Shown: positions 9,309-18,287 of the stretch, in pieces
Numbering within the stretch: the first letter of the stretch is position 1
How the letters are laid out: every line of letters starts with the position of its first letter
From: Pirellulaceae bacterium
GTDB lineage: Bacteria; Planctomycetota; Planctomycetia; Pirellulales; Pirellulaceae
Length of the DNA: 18,287 bases
Assembly (NCBI GenBank): GCA_013002105.1
Contig: JABDKS010000542.1
Location: 1-18,287 of the forward strand
Reading direction: 5' to 3'
Notes under the pieces: generated by a model
What the model was told of the DNA's origin: nothing
Databases searched by the model: none
What the model saw: only the letters and a program-made list of their open reading frames with translations
Position numbers and translations under genes: made by a program

Positions 9309-10925
9309 ATGGTTAATGTCGACTCGTTCTGCGCGCGCCCGCGGTGGCGGTTTGCTGTCTTGCTGCTGTTGGTGGCTGGCTGCGCGAATCGAGACGGTTT
9401 GAGTTTCCCGGACAAGTCGCCGCCGCCATTCTCTGATAGTGGCCAAATCATTCCGCCCGATCGTTGGTGGACATCGTTTGGAAATGACGAATTGGACCGG
9501 CACATCAATCAAGCGTTCAGCGGCAGTTACACGCTCGCGGCTGCCTTGAATCGTTTGCGTGCCGCCCGCGCCCTGGCACGTCGCGAAGCGTCGGATCTTT
9601 GGCCCGATGTCGACGGTGTGGCTGATGTCGGAGGCGCATTCGGACCCGGCAGCGATCGTGGCTCATACAATTGGGGCCTGGACGCCTCCTATCAAGTCGA
9701 CCTGTGGGGACAAATCCAGTCACGTGTTCAGGCCGAACGACTGCGGGCCGATGCCACGTACGCGGATTATCACGCCATCGCCTTGGCATTGTCCGCCGAG
9801 ATGACTCGCATCTGGTTTGCACTGATCGAGTCGCATGCCCAACTGGCGTTGCTGGACGAGCAAATCGAAACCAACCGCACCGGAGCGATGCTACAAGAGT
9901 CGCGGTTTGCGTTGGGACAGATTCGCAGCGCCGATGTACTGCGGCAACGGCAGTTGGTTGAGTCGACGCTTGAACAAGCCGTGGTCGTGAAGGCTCAGAT
10001 CGAAGTTCTTGAACATCAATTGGCCGTGCTCCTGGGGCAGCCGCCGCAAGAAGCCCGATACGTGACCGGGGCCCAACTGCCTGACTTGCCGCCACTACCG
10101 GCCGTCGGAGTGCCGTCGGAGTTGCTCCATCGCAGGCCGGATGTTCGCAGCGATTACTTGGCGTTCGTGGCCGCCGATCGCGACTTGGCATCGGCAATTA
10201 CTGCACAATATCCACGCATCAGTCTTACCGGATCGGTTCTCAATCTTGCCGATCGACCGGAGACGCTTTTTCGCGACTGGTTTGTATCGGTTGGTGCACA
10301 ATTGATTGGTCCGCTGATCGACGGCGGGCAGCGACGCGCCGAAGTCGATCGCACCAAAGCGGTCGTTCGCCAGCGATACAACGAATACGGCGAGACGATG
10401 CTGAATGCGTTTCGCGAAGTCGAAGATAATTTAGCCCTTGAGCGATACCAAATTGAGCGACTCGGGCACCTGGAAAAGCAGGTGCAATTGGCCCGGCAGG
10501 CCTCCGAACAACTGCGCGAACAATACTTGATTGGCGATACGGACTACCTGAACGTACTGAGCGCCATCACAGCCCAACAGCGTTTGCAGCGTGATTTGCT
10601 GTCCGCTCGGCTAGAATTGTTGCTGATACGGGTTAACCTGTATCTGGCGCTGGCCGGTGATTTCGATCCCTGCCAGCAAGGGTTCATAGGGTTTCAAGCC
10701 ATACCGTCTCTGCTGGAGCAACCTGTCTCCGAATCGGAGAACGGTTCCATGGGATCTGATGAGCCTGACGACGCAGCGGTGATTGCGGAGAATCCACCGG
10801 AAGGTGAACTGGATCGAGCGAATGACTTGGATCCTGCCAACGAATTGAATCCTGCCATGGAACTGGATCCCGCGAGAGACCCGCCTGGAAGACCCGAATC
10901 GGACGCTGCGTCAAAACTCGAGTAA
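9309..10925 (+). CDS. Outer-membrane efflux lipoprotein, NodT/TolC family
   Basis: This is the outer-membrane channel of a tripartite efflux pump. A lipoprotein signal peptide ends in the lipobox LVAGC, with lipidated Cys25. The body has two outer-membrane efflux (OEP) repeats rich in long helices. Family motifs include [11 protein letters not shown] near residue 53, [13 protein letters not shown] near 128, [13 protein letters not shown] near 274, and a [13 protein letters not shown] helix near the end. The channel body ends at about residue 448. A tail of about 90 residues follows, acidic and proline-rich, and contains four 6-residue repeats; most NodT proteins stop before this. The ATG start has no clear ribosome site but gives a normal signal peptide. 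It is the first gene of a three-gene operon, with the adaptor start 7 bp downstream. Confidence 0.93.
   Translation: MVNVDSFCARPRWRFAVLLLLVAGCANRDGLSFPDKSPPPFSDSGQIIPPDRWWTSFGNDELDRHINQAFSGSYTLAAALNRLRAARALARREASDLWPDVDGVADVGGAFGPGSDRGSYNWGLDASYQVDLWGQIQSRVQAERLRADATYADYHAIALALSAEMTRIWFALIESHAQLALLDEQIETNRTGAMLQESRFALGQIRSADVLRQRQLVESTLEQAVVVKAQIEVLEHQLAVLLGQPPQEARYVTGAQLPDLPPLPAVGVPSELLHRRPDVRSDYLAFVAADRDLASAITAQYPRISLTGSVLNLADRPETLFRDWFVSVGAQLIGPLIDGGQRRAEVDRTKAVVRQRYNEYGETMLNAFREVEDNLALERYQIERLGHLEKQVQLARQASEQLREQYLIGDTDYLNVLSAITAQQRLQRDLLSARLELLLIRVNLYLALAGDFDPCQQGFIGFQAIPSLLEQPVSESENGSMGSDEPDDAAVIAENPPEGELDRANDLDPANELNPAMELDPARDPPGRPESDAASKLE
10809..10880 (+). repeat. Four tandem 18-bp repeats encoding LDPANE-like hexapeptides
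   Basis: Four consecutive 18-bp units in frame encode [18 protein letters not shown] and LDPARD (residues 501-524 of the efflux lipoprotein). The units are imperfect but the LxxA core is kept. This is a low-complexity acidic segment in the C-terminal tail, consistent with growth by slippage. Confidence 0.85.
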
Positions 10926-10932
10926 CATCGCA

Positions 10933-12201
10933 GTGAGCCGCAAGGTCCACCTGAGATCCATCTTGATGAACGACGCTCCGCAACCACGATCGAATTGGCA
11001 CTGGGTTCGCATCCTGGGCAACTTGATTGTGTGTGTTGCTATTCTCGCGGGATCGGCTGCCGCAATTCTGTGGATCAATCGAACAGAACCGGTGGCCGAG
11101 CAGATTACTGCGACTCGAAAATCAGCCGCACTGGTCAAAACGGTGTCGGTCCAGCGCGGCACCTATTCACCTCGCTTGGTCGTTCTGGGAACAGTTCAAC
11201 CCGCTCAAGACATCGTGCTCAGCCCACGTGTCAGCGGACAGGTCACTGAACTCTCCCCCAAGCTGGTTCCCGGCGGAATGATTCGCGAGGGCGATTTGTT
11301 GTTGCGAATTGATCCGGCTGATTTCGACAATGCTGTGTCGATCAGCAAAAGTGAACTGAAACAGGTCGAGGCACGCTTAGAAATCGAACAGGGCCGACAA
11401 AGCCTCGCAAGAAAGGAGCTCGCGTTGCTGGAGGGGACGATCGTCGACACCAACCGCGCGTTGGTATTGCGCGAACCCCAGATCGCATCGATCCGCGCCG
11501 AGGTCAGTGCGGCCGAGGCGGCAGTGGAGCGGGCAGAACTGGACCTGGAACGCACGAGCGTTTTCGCGCCCTTCGACGCCCAAGTCCTCAGCCGTTCGGT
11601 CAACGTCGGTTCGCAAGTCTCACCGGGTGATGAATTGGCTCGGTTGGTTGGCATTGATGAGTACTGGATCATGGCCGCGATACCGGTACGCAGCCTGCGG
11701 TGGTTACAGTTTCCCGAGTCCGATGACCAGCAGGGTTCGGCGGTACGATTACGAGACCCTGGATCTTGGCCGCCCGGATCAGAGCGTCGCGGACATGTCG
11801 CACGCATGATCGGCACGCTGGATCAGCAAACGCGCCTCGCCAGAGTGTTGGTCGTTGTGTCCGACCCGCTGGGCAGAAATTCCGATGCACCGCCGCTAAT
11901 ATTGAACACGTTGATCGAGACGGAGATCGAATGCCGGCCGCTGGATAACGTGATTCGCTTGGAACGAGCATTTGTCCGCGATAGCGACACGGTCTGGGTG
12001 ATGAAAGACGACAAGCTGGAGATCCGCGACGTCGAAATCGTTTTTCGCGACGCCCAGCATGCGTACATCAACAAAGGAATCGATGACGGGGAGGAAGTGG
12101 TCATCACGACGCTTGCTACCGTAGCCGAAGGCGTCGGACTAAGGCGAGTGGATGACGCGTCCGAAGTGACGGAAACCTCCGGCGGCGAGTCGACCCAATG
12201 A
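10933..12201 (+). CDS. HlyD/AcrA-type membrane fusion protein (RND adaptor)
   Basis: This periplasmic adaptor links the inner-membrane pump to the outer-membrane channel. A single N-terminal membrane anchor lies at about residues 27-50 ([20 protein letters not shown]). Next comes the first half of the lipoyl/barrel-sandwich domain ([21 protein letters not shown]), a long alpha-hairpin of about 130-200 rich in Glu/Arg/Ala, and the second lipoyl half ([19 protein letters not shown]). Beta-barrel and membrane-proximal domains follow to about residue 400. The GTG at 10933 gives 422 residues. An ATG at 10966 (residue 12) is an equally reasonable start and would trim only a basic leader; neither has a strong ribosome site. 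It lies 7 bp after the lipoprotein gene and overlaps the pump gene by 4 bp (ATGA), implying translational coupling. Confidence 0.93.
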   Translation: MSRKVHLRSILMNDAPQPRSNWHWVRILGNLIVCVAILAGSAAAILWINRTEPVAEQITATRKSAALVKTVSVQRGTYSPRLVVLGTVQPAQDIVLSPRVSGQVTELSPKLVPGGMIREGDLLLRIDPADFDNAVSISKSELKQVEARLEIEQGRQSLARKELALLEGTIVDTNRALVLREPQIASIRAEVSAAEAAVERAELDLERTSVFAPFDAQVLSRSVNVGSQVSPGDELARLVGIDEYWIMAAIPVRSLRWLQFPESDDQQGSAVRLRDPGSWPPGSERRGHVARMIGTLDQQTRLARVLVVVSDPLGRNSDAPPLILNTLIETEIECRPLDNVIRLERAFVRDSDTVWVMKDDKLEIRDVEIVFRDAQHAYINKGIDDGEEVVITTLATVAEGVGLRRVDDASEVTETSGGESTQ

Positions 12202-15200
12202 CGGAGCGTTCAGAAAATCGTCAGTTTCGACGTGGGCCGATTGCCTGGATGGCACGCAATTCCATCGCGGCCAATCTTTTGATGTTCATCCTGCTTGGCG
12301 GAGGCATCTGGTCGGCCGCGACCATTCAAAAGGAGGTCTTTCCGCAATTTGAACTTGATATTGTCGAAGTCCGAGTCGATTACCCGGGCGCGGCACCCGC
12401 CGAAGTCGAGCAAGGTATTCTTCGACCGATCGAGGGCGCCATTCGTGGTGTCGATGGAATCCGCGAGATCAGCAGCGAAGCGAGGGAGGGTCGTGGCGAG
12501 GTGCTGATCGAATTGGTGGCCGGCCAACAGCGAATGAAGGCCTTTCAAGACATCGAGCAAGCGGTCAGCCGAATTCGCACGTTTCCCGATCAGATCGAGC
12601 AGCCCGAGGTTCGACTGCAATCGGAACAATCCGAAGCGGTTCAAGTGGTGATCTACGGACCGATCGACGTTTGGGAACTTCGCAAGCTCGCCGAACAACT
12701 GCGAGATCAACTCCAGGCTAGCGAGCAAATCACACAAGTTGAATTGCGACGCGTGCCTGCGTATGTCACGCACGTCGAGATTCCTCGCCAACGATTGCGT
12801 GAATACGGTCTGACGCTGCCCGATGTCGCGCGGATCATTCGCACGTCCAGCCAAGATGTGGCAGCCGGTTCGGTGCAAACCAGTGGCGGTGAAATTCTGT
12901 TACGGGTCAAGGCTCGAAAACAATGGGCCGACGAATTCGCCGCGATGGAAGTGGTGTCCGGTCGCGAGGGCCCTGCCGTCACGCTCGGTGATCTTGCCAC
13001 GATCCGTGATGGATTCGAAGACGTCGGCTTTCATTCCCAGTTCAGTCAAACGCCCTCGGTAGAACTGGACATCTTTCGCATCGGATCGCAGTCACCGATT
13101 GATATCGCTGAGGCGGTCGAAAAAACCATGCGAGAGTTCGAGGCGGTGCTGCCCCCGGGCGTTAAGTGGCGAATCGATCGCAACAATGCCGAAGAGTTTC
13201 GCCGGCGGCTGTCTCTGGTATTGAAGAACGCAGTGATGGCGGTCGTGATTGTCTTCTCGATCCTCGCTTTGTTCCTCGAGATTCGACTCGCGTTCTGGGT
13301 CATGATGGGAATGGTGGTATCGTTCATCGGCGGGATCTTGTTGATGCCACTCGTTGGTGTCAGCGTGAATATGATCTCTCTGTTTGGATTTCTGGTCGTG
13401 CTGGGCATCGTCGTCGATGACGCCATCGTCGTGGGTGAAAATGTCTACGAAAAGCGTCAAGAAACCAGCGACAAAGAGGTTGCCGCGATCGAGGGGACTC
13501 GCGAAGTTGCCGGTCCAGTGACTTTCAGCATCTTGACCAACATCGTGGCATTCGTGCCTTTGATGTTTATTCCTGGTGAGACTGGAAAATTCTGGGGACC
13601 GTTGCCGGTCGTCGTGATCGTCGTGCTAGCGCTTTCGCTGATCGAGTCGTTGTTTATCCTGCCGGCGCACTTGGCACACGCTCGCGCTGCGGGACGAAAA
13701 GGCTCGGGCTTGGGACGCACGCTCCACGCCGGTCAACAGGGATTCAGTCGTTGGTTTAACCGCATGGTCGAAGTCATTTTTCGCCCTTTTCTGATCATGT
13801 GTTTGCGTGTTCGATACATCACAACCTGCTTGGCGTTGGGACTGTTTCTGGTCATCGGCGGTTATGCCACCAGCGCGCACATGGGCATGATCCTGATGCC
13901 GGAAGTATCCGCCGACGAAATCGAAGCGGGCGTGCGAATGCCAGTTGGGACCACGCCTGCGCAAGCCGCCGAAATCGCTGATGCGGTGACAAAGGCCAGT
14001 CTGCGTATGTTCGAGGAGCACGACCTTTACAAGGTGGCCGAGGGAATCAAGACCAACGTTCGCGGCGAAAGTTTTATTGACGTCGAAATCGTGATGAAAC
14101 CACCTGACCAACGCGATATGACCGCCAAGGAGGTAATTGAACTTTGGCGAGATTCGATCGGGGATTTGCCTGGCGTGAGCCAAGTGACATTTGAAGCCGA
14201 ACGCGGCCCAGGCGGAGGTCGGCGCCGCGACGTCGCAATCGATCTGAGTCATAGCGATATTCGAGTGTTGGAAAAAGCTTCGCAAGCACTGGTCAAACGC
14301 TGCGAACTTTTTAGCAATGTTCGTGATGTCAACGACAGCTACAACAAGGGCAAGATCCAGTACGACTTTCGACTCCGCCCAGAGGGACGCGCGCTCGGGC
14401 TGACCGATCAAGAGCTGGGCGAACAACTTCGTGGCGCGTTCTTTGGGTCGTTGGCGCTACGACTGTTGCGAGGTACCAACGAAATCGAAGTCCGCGTGAA
14501 GTTACCTGAGCAAGAACGCGAGGATATCCACAACCTGGAGGATCTGATCATTCGCACCCCGTCCGGGACCGAGGTACCGCTCATGGAAGTTGCCGACTTG
14601 GAGCAAACATCATCGTTTCGATCGATCGATCGACGTGACGGTCGCCGCGTCGTCGGCGTCTCGATGGACATCGAACCAGAGCGTGCGGCCAACCAAGTGA
14701 TTCACGCTCTTCGCACCGTAGAGTTGCCTCGATTGCGACAAGACTTTCCCGGTATCACCTGGAGATTCGTAGGCAGCGATGCGGAAATGCGTCGCGCCAC
14801 CGCTTCGCTTTGGGGATCGTTCGGGCTCGCCCTAGCCGTCATCTATTCGCTGTTGGCCATCGCGTTTCGCGGTTACGTTCAGCCGCTGATCGTCCTGGTC
14901 GCAATTCCGTTCGGTATCGTCGGAGCCGTTTTGGGGCACATCATGCTTGGTTACGACTTGTCGCTGGTCAGTTTCATGGGGGTCATCGCGCTCTCGGGCG
15001 TGGTGATCAACGATTCATTGATCATGATCGACTATGCCAACCGCCGTCGCGTAGACCATTCGGCGTTTGAAGCCATCTCGCAAGCGGGCGTGCGTCGCTT
15101 TCGACCGATCCTGCTGACGACACTGACAACGTTCGGTGGTCTGATTCCGCTGATCTTTGAAACGTCACTCCAGGCCCAGTACATCATTCCGATGGCGATT

Positions 15201-15311
15201 TCACTCGGGTTTGGCATTCTGTTCTCGACCGCCATCATCCTGGTTCTTGTGCCTTGTCTGTACCTGATCCTGGAGGACATCCGGTTAGTTTTTTCTGCGA
15301 ATCCCGAATAG
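12198..15311 (+). CDS. AcrB-type RND efflux permease
   Basis: This is the proton-driven inner-membrane pump of the tripartite system, 1037 residues, normal for hydrophobe/amphiphile exporters. TM1 is near residues 16-36. The large periplasmic domain begins with [18 protein letters not shown] and has the repeat-typical [12 protein letters not shown]2-TM6 start near 340, with the TM4 pair Asp407/Asp408 in [16 protein letters not shown], at the same numbers as in AcrB. The second half repeats this layout. In TM10, AcrB has Lys940 (GLSAKNA), while this protein reads GVVINDS with Asn938, so the proton relay lacks that lysine, as in some other RND subfamilies. The substrate (drug, organic or lipid) cannot be predicted; the DD pair argues against a purely structural paralogue. 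The ATG overlaps the adaptor stop (ATGA). It is the last operon gene, and no clear terminator follows. Confidence 0.95.
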   Translation: MTERSENRQFRRGPIAWMARNSIAANLLMFILLGGGIWSAATIQKEVFPQFELDIVEVRVDYPGAAPAEVEQGILRPIEGAIRGVDGIREISSEAREGRGEVLIELVAGQQRMKAFQDIEQAVSRIRTFPDQIEQPEVRLQSEQSEAVQVVIYGPIDVWELRKLAEQLRDQLQASEQITQVELRRVPAYVTHVEIPRQRLREYGLTLPDVARIIRTSSQDVAAGSVQTSGGEILLRVKARKQWADEFAAMEVVSGREGPAVTLGDLATIRDGFEDVGFHSQFSQTPSVELDIFRIGSQSPIDIAEAVEKTMREFEAVLPPGVKWRIDRNNAEEFRRRLSLVLKNAVMAVVIVFSILALFLEIRLAFWVMMGMVVSFIGGILLMPLVGVSVNMISLFGFLVVLGIVVDDAIVVGENVYEKRQETSDKEVAAIEGTREVAGPVTFSILTNIVAFVPLMFIPGETGKFWGPLPVVVIVVLALSLIESLFILPAHLAHARAAGRKGSGLGRTLHAGQQGFSRWFNRMVEVIFRPFLIMCLRVRYITTCLALGLFLVIGGYATSAHMGMILMPEVSADEIEAGVRMPVGTTPAQAAEIADAVTKASLRMFEEHDLYKVAEGIKTNVRGESFIDVEIVMKPPDQRDMTAKEVIELWRDSIGDLPGVSQVTFEAERGPGGGRRRDVAIDLSHSDIRVLEKASQALVKRCELFSNVRDVNDSYNKGKIQYDFRLRPEGRALGLTDQELGEQLRGAFFGSLALRLLRGTNEIEVRVKLPEQEREDIHNLEDLIIRTPSGTEVPLMEVADLEQTSSFRSIDRRDGRRVVGVSMDIEPERAANQVIHALRTVELPRLRQDFPGITWRFVGSDAEMRRATASLWGSFGLALAVIYSLLAIAFRGYVQPLIVLVAIPFGIVGAVLGHIMLGYDLSLVSFMGVIALSGVVINDSLIMIDYANRRRVDHSAFEAISQAGVRRFRPILLTTLTTFGGLIPLIFETSLQAQYIIPMAISLGFGILFSTAIILVLVPCLYLILEDIRLVFSANPE

Positions 15312-15694
15312 GCTGACCGACAGGTATTTGATTTCGGCTGGCGGGCTCTTGTGAACTGATAGGCCGGCAACGCTTCAGATCCAAACCATAGTTCTTTCCT
15401 ACCGAGCTCGGGTGGGTCGGGAACTCGCTGCCCAGCGGGTTACAGACGTTTCTTGCAATTTCGTCAGTCGCGTCTGACGACGAGCCGACGCAATCCGATC
15501 GCGTGTGGAATGCGTGGGGCATATCGATACGCGCTGCATCCGCAATCTCCAAAGGAGCCTTTCCGTCTGGCGTGACACTTTCAGTACGAATTCGTCCCTG
15601 AAAAGTGGAGCCTTGTAAGCGGCGGTAAGCGAGCCGTTCGCTTCGAATGGTTTTTCACACCCCCACGCTTCTCTTTTCTACTGTAGGTGAAATC
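15312..15694. other. Intergenic and 5' leader region with inverted repeats
   Basis: No gene is supported in these 383 bases between the pump and the peroxidase. Two hairpins stand out: TCGTCAG/CTGACGA with a 6-base loop (15461-15480), and AAGCGA/TCGCTT with a 5-base loop (15627-15643). The 10-bp palindrome CCGAGCTCGG is also present near 15402. None has a following T-run. The second hairpin lies about 50 bp before the peroxidase start and may be part of its leader. An upstream in-frame ATG at 15647 would add 16 residues, but it lacks a ribosome site. Confidence 0.45.
15685..15690 (+). promoter_or_regulatory. Shine-Dalgarno site choosing the peroxidase start
   Basis: AGGTGA lies 4 bases before ATG 15695. 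It favours that start over the in-frame ATG at 15647, and gives the usual short, basic planctomycete export leader. Confidence 0.6.
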
Positions 15695-18076
15695 ATGGCA
15701 CGCTTCTGGAATCCGTGGATTGGACGGCCCAAGTCCGAGAAACGCTCGACATCGCCAGCTAAGAGAAATCGCAAAGGCCGTAGGACTCGCCGACGACTTC
15801 GGACCGAGCCGTTGGAAACACGAAAATTGCTAGCGGCGAACTTATTCCACAATGAATTGTTAGCCGAAGACGTCAACGAGGATTCAGCGGTCACTCCGGC
15901 TGATGTGCTGACGATCATTAATCGCTTAAGCGACCAATCCCGCGGAAACGCTGCTGGCGATGGTGCCCCACGCCCGCGAGGTCCCGGCCAGATGACCGAC
16001 GTAAACAATGATGGCCAGGATTCGCCCGCCGACATTCTGATGGTACTCAACCGCCTGAGTCGTGACCGCGAAGCAAACCTCGGCCGAGCTGGGCGTCCAG
16101 ATACGAACGATCGTCCGCCCGAGCCGCCCGAAACTCCCTTGGACGAAACTCCCGTGGACGAGTCACCCACGGAGGATGACACTCCGGCCGCGGATGGGGA
16201 AACCGAGGTCCGCTCCATCGATGGAACCGGCAACAACCTGGAGAACACCGAATTTGGTTCCGTCGATAGCGAATTGTTGCGTGTTGCTGATGACGATTAC
16301 GCCGACGGCATCTCCGAGCCGGCCGGTGCGGATCGCCCGAGTGCGCGTGAGATCAGCAATGCACTTTCGGCGGCCGATCCAGACGGCACTGCCAGCGAAA
16401 ACCACCTGAGTTCGTTCGTGTTCGCGTGGGGCCAGTTCCTCGATCATGATATCGATTTGTCGCTGGAACCCGCAGACTCCGACGACGCAGTATCGTTTGA
16501 CATCGAAGTTCCACAAGGCGATATCTTCTTCGATCCGTTCGGTACAGGTGAAGAAACGATTCACCTGACGCGGTCGGCCATCGCTGATGGCACGGGAACA
16601 TCGATCGACAATCCTGCACAGCAGGTCAACTCGATTACAGCCTGGGTCGACGGGTCGCAGATCTACGGCAGCAACGAAGAAACGACCGACGCATTGCGCG
16701 AGTTTGTTGGCGGGCGTTTGTTAATCTCCGACGATGGATTGTTACCGACCGACGAAAATGGTGGCATCTTGGCCGGTGATATTCGCGCCGCTGAGAATGT
16801 CGTGCTGACATCGATGCACGCCCTGTTTGTTCGCGAGCACAATCGATTGGCAGATGAAATCGCCGCGGCGAATCCCGAACTGACCGACGAGGAAATTTTC
16901 CAAGAGTCTCGAGCAATCGTGATCGCCGAATTGCAATCAATCACCTACAACGAGTACTTGCCGGCTCTGTTGGGCGAAGATGCGTTGTCGCAATACAGTG
17001 GCTACGACTCTAGCGTTGATCCAGCAATCGCCAATGAATTCTCCACCGCCGCATTCCGCTTCGGGCATTCAACTTTGAACGATGAATTCCGTCTGGTCAG
17101 CAACGACGGCGATGACATCGATGACCCACTATCGTTGGCCGACGCGTTTTTCGTGCCGGAAACTCTCGAAGAAACCGGCATCGATGTTTTCTTGAAATAT
17201 GCGTCGTCAACGCTTTCGCAGGAGATTGATTTGGAAGTCGTCGATAGTTTGCGCAATTTCCTGTTTGGACCTCCCGGAGCAGGCGGATTTGACCTGGTGT
17301 CGTTAAACATTCAACGGGGACGCGATCACGGTTTGGCCGATTACAACTCGACGCGCGAAGCCTACGGGCTGGACAGAGTCGAATCGTTCGACGACATCAC
17401 GAGCAACGAAGATGTTGCCACCAATCTGCAATCGCTCTACGGTGACGTCGACAACATCGACTTGTGGGTCGGTCTGATGGCCGAAGACCACACCGCCGAC
17501 GGTTCACTGGGCGAAACCGCGACCGCAATCATCGCAGATCAATTCGAACGACTGCGTGACGGTGACCGTTTCTATTACGAGAATACGATGAGCGATCAAG
17601 CGATTCGCGAAATCGAGAATACGACTCTGGCTGATATCATCCAGCAAAATACGAATATTGATTCGCTGCAATCCAACGTATTCTTCTTCGCTCCCGAGAT
17701 CACTGGTACGGTCGTCGCTCAATCAGCAACGCCGCAAGGGAATACGATCGAAGCGCAGCCAGCAGATCAGAATCGCGGGAGACGACAGCAAGGCAGAGAT
17801 CAGCAAAGCGAAACGCGGCGAGGTGGTGACGACGCCTTGGCACCCGCCGAAGCCATCGTTGTTGAATTGGTCGACAGCGACGGCATTGTGCTGGATTCTG
17901 TATTGACCGACGCCAATGGCAGATATGCGTTCGATTCCGTCACGCAATCGGGGAGCTACCAAGTACGAATTGCCAAGTCCGATCAGTGGGTCACGTCGGG
18001 CACCGACTCCTGGGATCTTTCGATCTCCAACGGCGATGAAGACATGGACGGAATCGACTTTCGAGTGATCGTGTAA
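15695..18076 (+). CDS. Secreted heme peroxidase with dockerin repeats (peroxidockerin type)
   Basis: This 793-residue protein belongs to the animal-type peroxidase-cyclooxygenase superfamily. Residues 1-34 are strongly basic and lead to LRTEPLETRKLLA (35-47), the N-terminal motif of many exported planctomycete proteins. Two dockerin/EF-hand-like loops follow, DVNEDSAVTPAD (59-70) and DVNNDGQDSPAD. After a Pro/Glu/Asp-rich linker comes the peroxidase domain, about residues 170-670. It has distal Asp250-His251 in FLDHD, catalytic Arg364 and Glu367 in RAAEN, and proximal His458 in FRFGHST. The myeloperoxidase equivalents Asp94 and Glu242 bind heme covalently, so both ester-linking residues are kept. 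SLNIQRGRDHGL and RDGDRFYYEN are further family motifs. A Gln/Arg/Asp-rich insert and an SdrD/CNA-B-like beta domain (TDANGRYAFD) end the protein. It probably oxidises halides or small phenolics outside the cytoplasm. It is a single-gene unit. Confidence 0.93.
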   Translation: MARFWNPWIGRPKSEKRSTSPAKRNRKGRRTRRRLRTEPLETRKLLAANLFHNELLAEDVNEDSAVTPADVLTIINRLSDQSRGNAAGDGAPRPRGPGQMTDVNNDGQDSPADILMVLNRLSRDREANLGRAGRPDTNDRPPEPPETPLDETPVDESPTEDDTPAADGETEVRSIDGTGNNLENTEFGSVDSELLRVADDDYADGISEPAGADRPSAREISNALSAADPDGTASENHLSSFVFAWGQFLDHDIDLSLEPADSDDAVSFDIEVPQGDIFFDPFGTGEETIHLTRSAIADGTGTSIDNPAQQVNSITAWVDGSQIYGSNEETTDALREFVGGRLLISDDGLLPTDENGGILAGDIRAAENVVLTSMHALFVREHNRLADEIAAANPELTDEEIFQESRAIVIAELQSITYNEYLPALLGEDALSQYSGYDSSVDPAIANEFSTAAFRFGHSTLNDEFRLVSNDGDDIDDPLSLADAFFVPETLEETGIDVFLKYASSTLSQEIDLEVVDSLRNFLFGPPGAGGFDLVSLNIQRGRDHGLADYNSTREAYGLDRVESFDDITSNEDVATNLQSLYGDVDNIDLWVGLMAEDHTADGSLGETATAIIADQFERLRDGDRFYYENTMSDQAIREIENTTLADIIQQNTNIDSLQSNVFFFAPEITGTVVAQSATPQGNTIEAQPADQNRGRRQQGRDQQSETRRGGDDALAPAEAIVVELVDSDGIVLDSVLTDANGRYAFDSVTQSGSYQVRIAKSDQWVTSGTDSWDLSISNGDEDMDGIDFRVIV

Positions 18077-18287
18077 CTCCGCGACTCGGACAGTTGGACT
18101 CGCACTCGTATTCGATATCTTTCCGCGTGCGGCAGAACGAACCTGGTAGGGCCGGTTCCCACCTCGTCATTACCCACAAGTCTGCTTTTGCAATCAACAC
18201 TTTACCCTCCCGCGCGTATGACTTTCCATTGGAAAACACGCTGTCGCGGGAGGGTCGGTGGTGAGCCTAAGCGAGCCAACGGGGAGG
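18077..18287. other. Non-coding stretch after the peroxidase gene
   Basis: No gene is supported in the final 211 bases. It begins with a CTCG-rich run (GACTCGCACTCGTATTCG, around 18099-18116) and ends in a large inverted repeat listed separately. Minus-strand frames here are basic and repetitive, and look like translated non-coding sequence. Confidence 0.5.
18205..18254. repeat. Large inverted repeat with nested stems
   Basis: CCCTCCCGCG (18205-18214) and CGCGGGAGGG (18245-18254) are exact reverse complements around a 30-base interior. The interior itself folds: CGT/ACG (18215-18217 with 18238-18240) and TTTCC/GGAAA with an ATT loop (18223-18235). No T-run follows on either strand, so it is not a standard terminator. 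The shape resembles a REP-like dispersed palindromic unit; copy number cannot be judged from this window. Confidence 0.7.

Noticed and set aside
15235..15552. 105-codon minus-strand frame over the end of the RND gene
   Set aside because: About a quarter overlaps the conserved pump C-terminus antisense, and the rest has no recognised domain. The purine-rich bases before its ATG abut the start codon.
15647..15694. Earlier ATG start for the peroxidase
   Set aside because: No ribosome site precedes it, whereas AGGTGA directly precedes ATG 15695. The later start gives the usual basic leader and motif spacing.
17991..18239. 82-codon minus-strand frame after the peroxidase
   Set aside because: Its sequence is translated from repetitive non-coding DNA and the peroxidase 3' end, with no domain or ribosome site.

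Overview
This window looks like chromosomal DNA from a planctomycete of the Pirellulaceae (Rhodopirellula-like). The evidence is a DUF1552 protein tail, a secreted dockerin-peroxidase carrying the planctomycete N-terminal motif (LRTEPLETRKLLA), long poorly packed intergenic gaps, weak or absent Shine-Dalgarno sites, and GTG/TTG starts. All supported genes lie on the + strand. I see no tRNA, rRNA, CRISPR array, transposase or integrase.

Layout. 2-574 is the C-terminal end of a DUF1552 gene cut by the window edge. 857-2167 is hemL (glutamate-1-semialdehyde aminomutase, first committed steps of tetrapyrrole/heme synthesis). A 388-bp gap with two adjacent perfect hairpins separates it from a PPP-type metallophosphoesterase (2556-3473). 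A 12-TM MMPL/RND-type membrane protein follows (3648-6131). 6490-7405 is a decayed polysaccharide lyase family 6 (alginate lyase/chondroitinase B-like) gene, interrupted by an in-frame TGA and then scrambled. It ends just before a strong intrinsic terminator.

7620-8813 encodes a full-length but divergent elongation factor Tu paralogue. It is a single-gene unit with terminators on both sides, the downstream one built on a 38-bp perfect palindrome. 9309-15311 is a compact tripartite efflux operon: outer-membrane lipoprotein of the NodT/TolC type, HlyD-type adaptor, and AcrB-type RND pump, the last two overlapping by 4 bp. 15695-18076 is a secreted heme peroxidase with dockerin repeats ('peroxidockerin' type). 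The window ends in a non-coding stretch with a large inverted repeat.

How the parts relate. Only the three efflux genes form a clear functional operon. The rest appear to be independent units. The most noteworthy item is the EF-Tu paralogue: its GTPase core is intact, but switch I and several domain 2/3 positions are changed, including positions known from pulvomycin- and GE2270A-resistant EF-Tu. That points to a specialised or antibiotic-tolerant duplicate. I found no clearly new multi-gene system.
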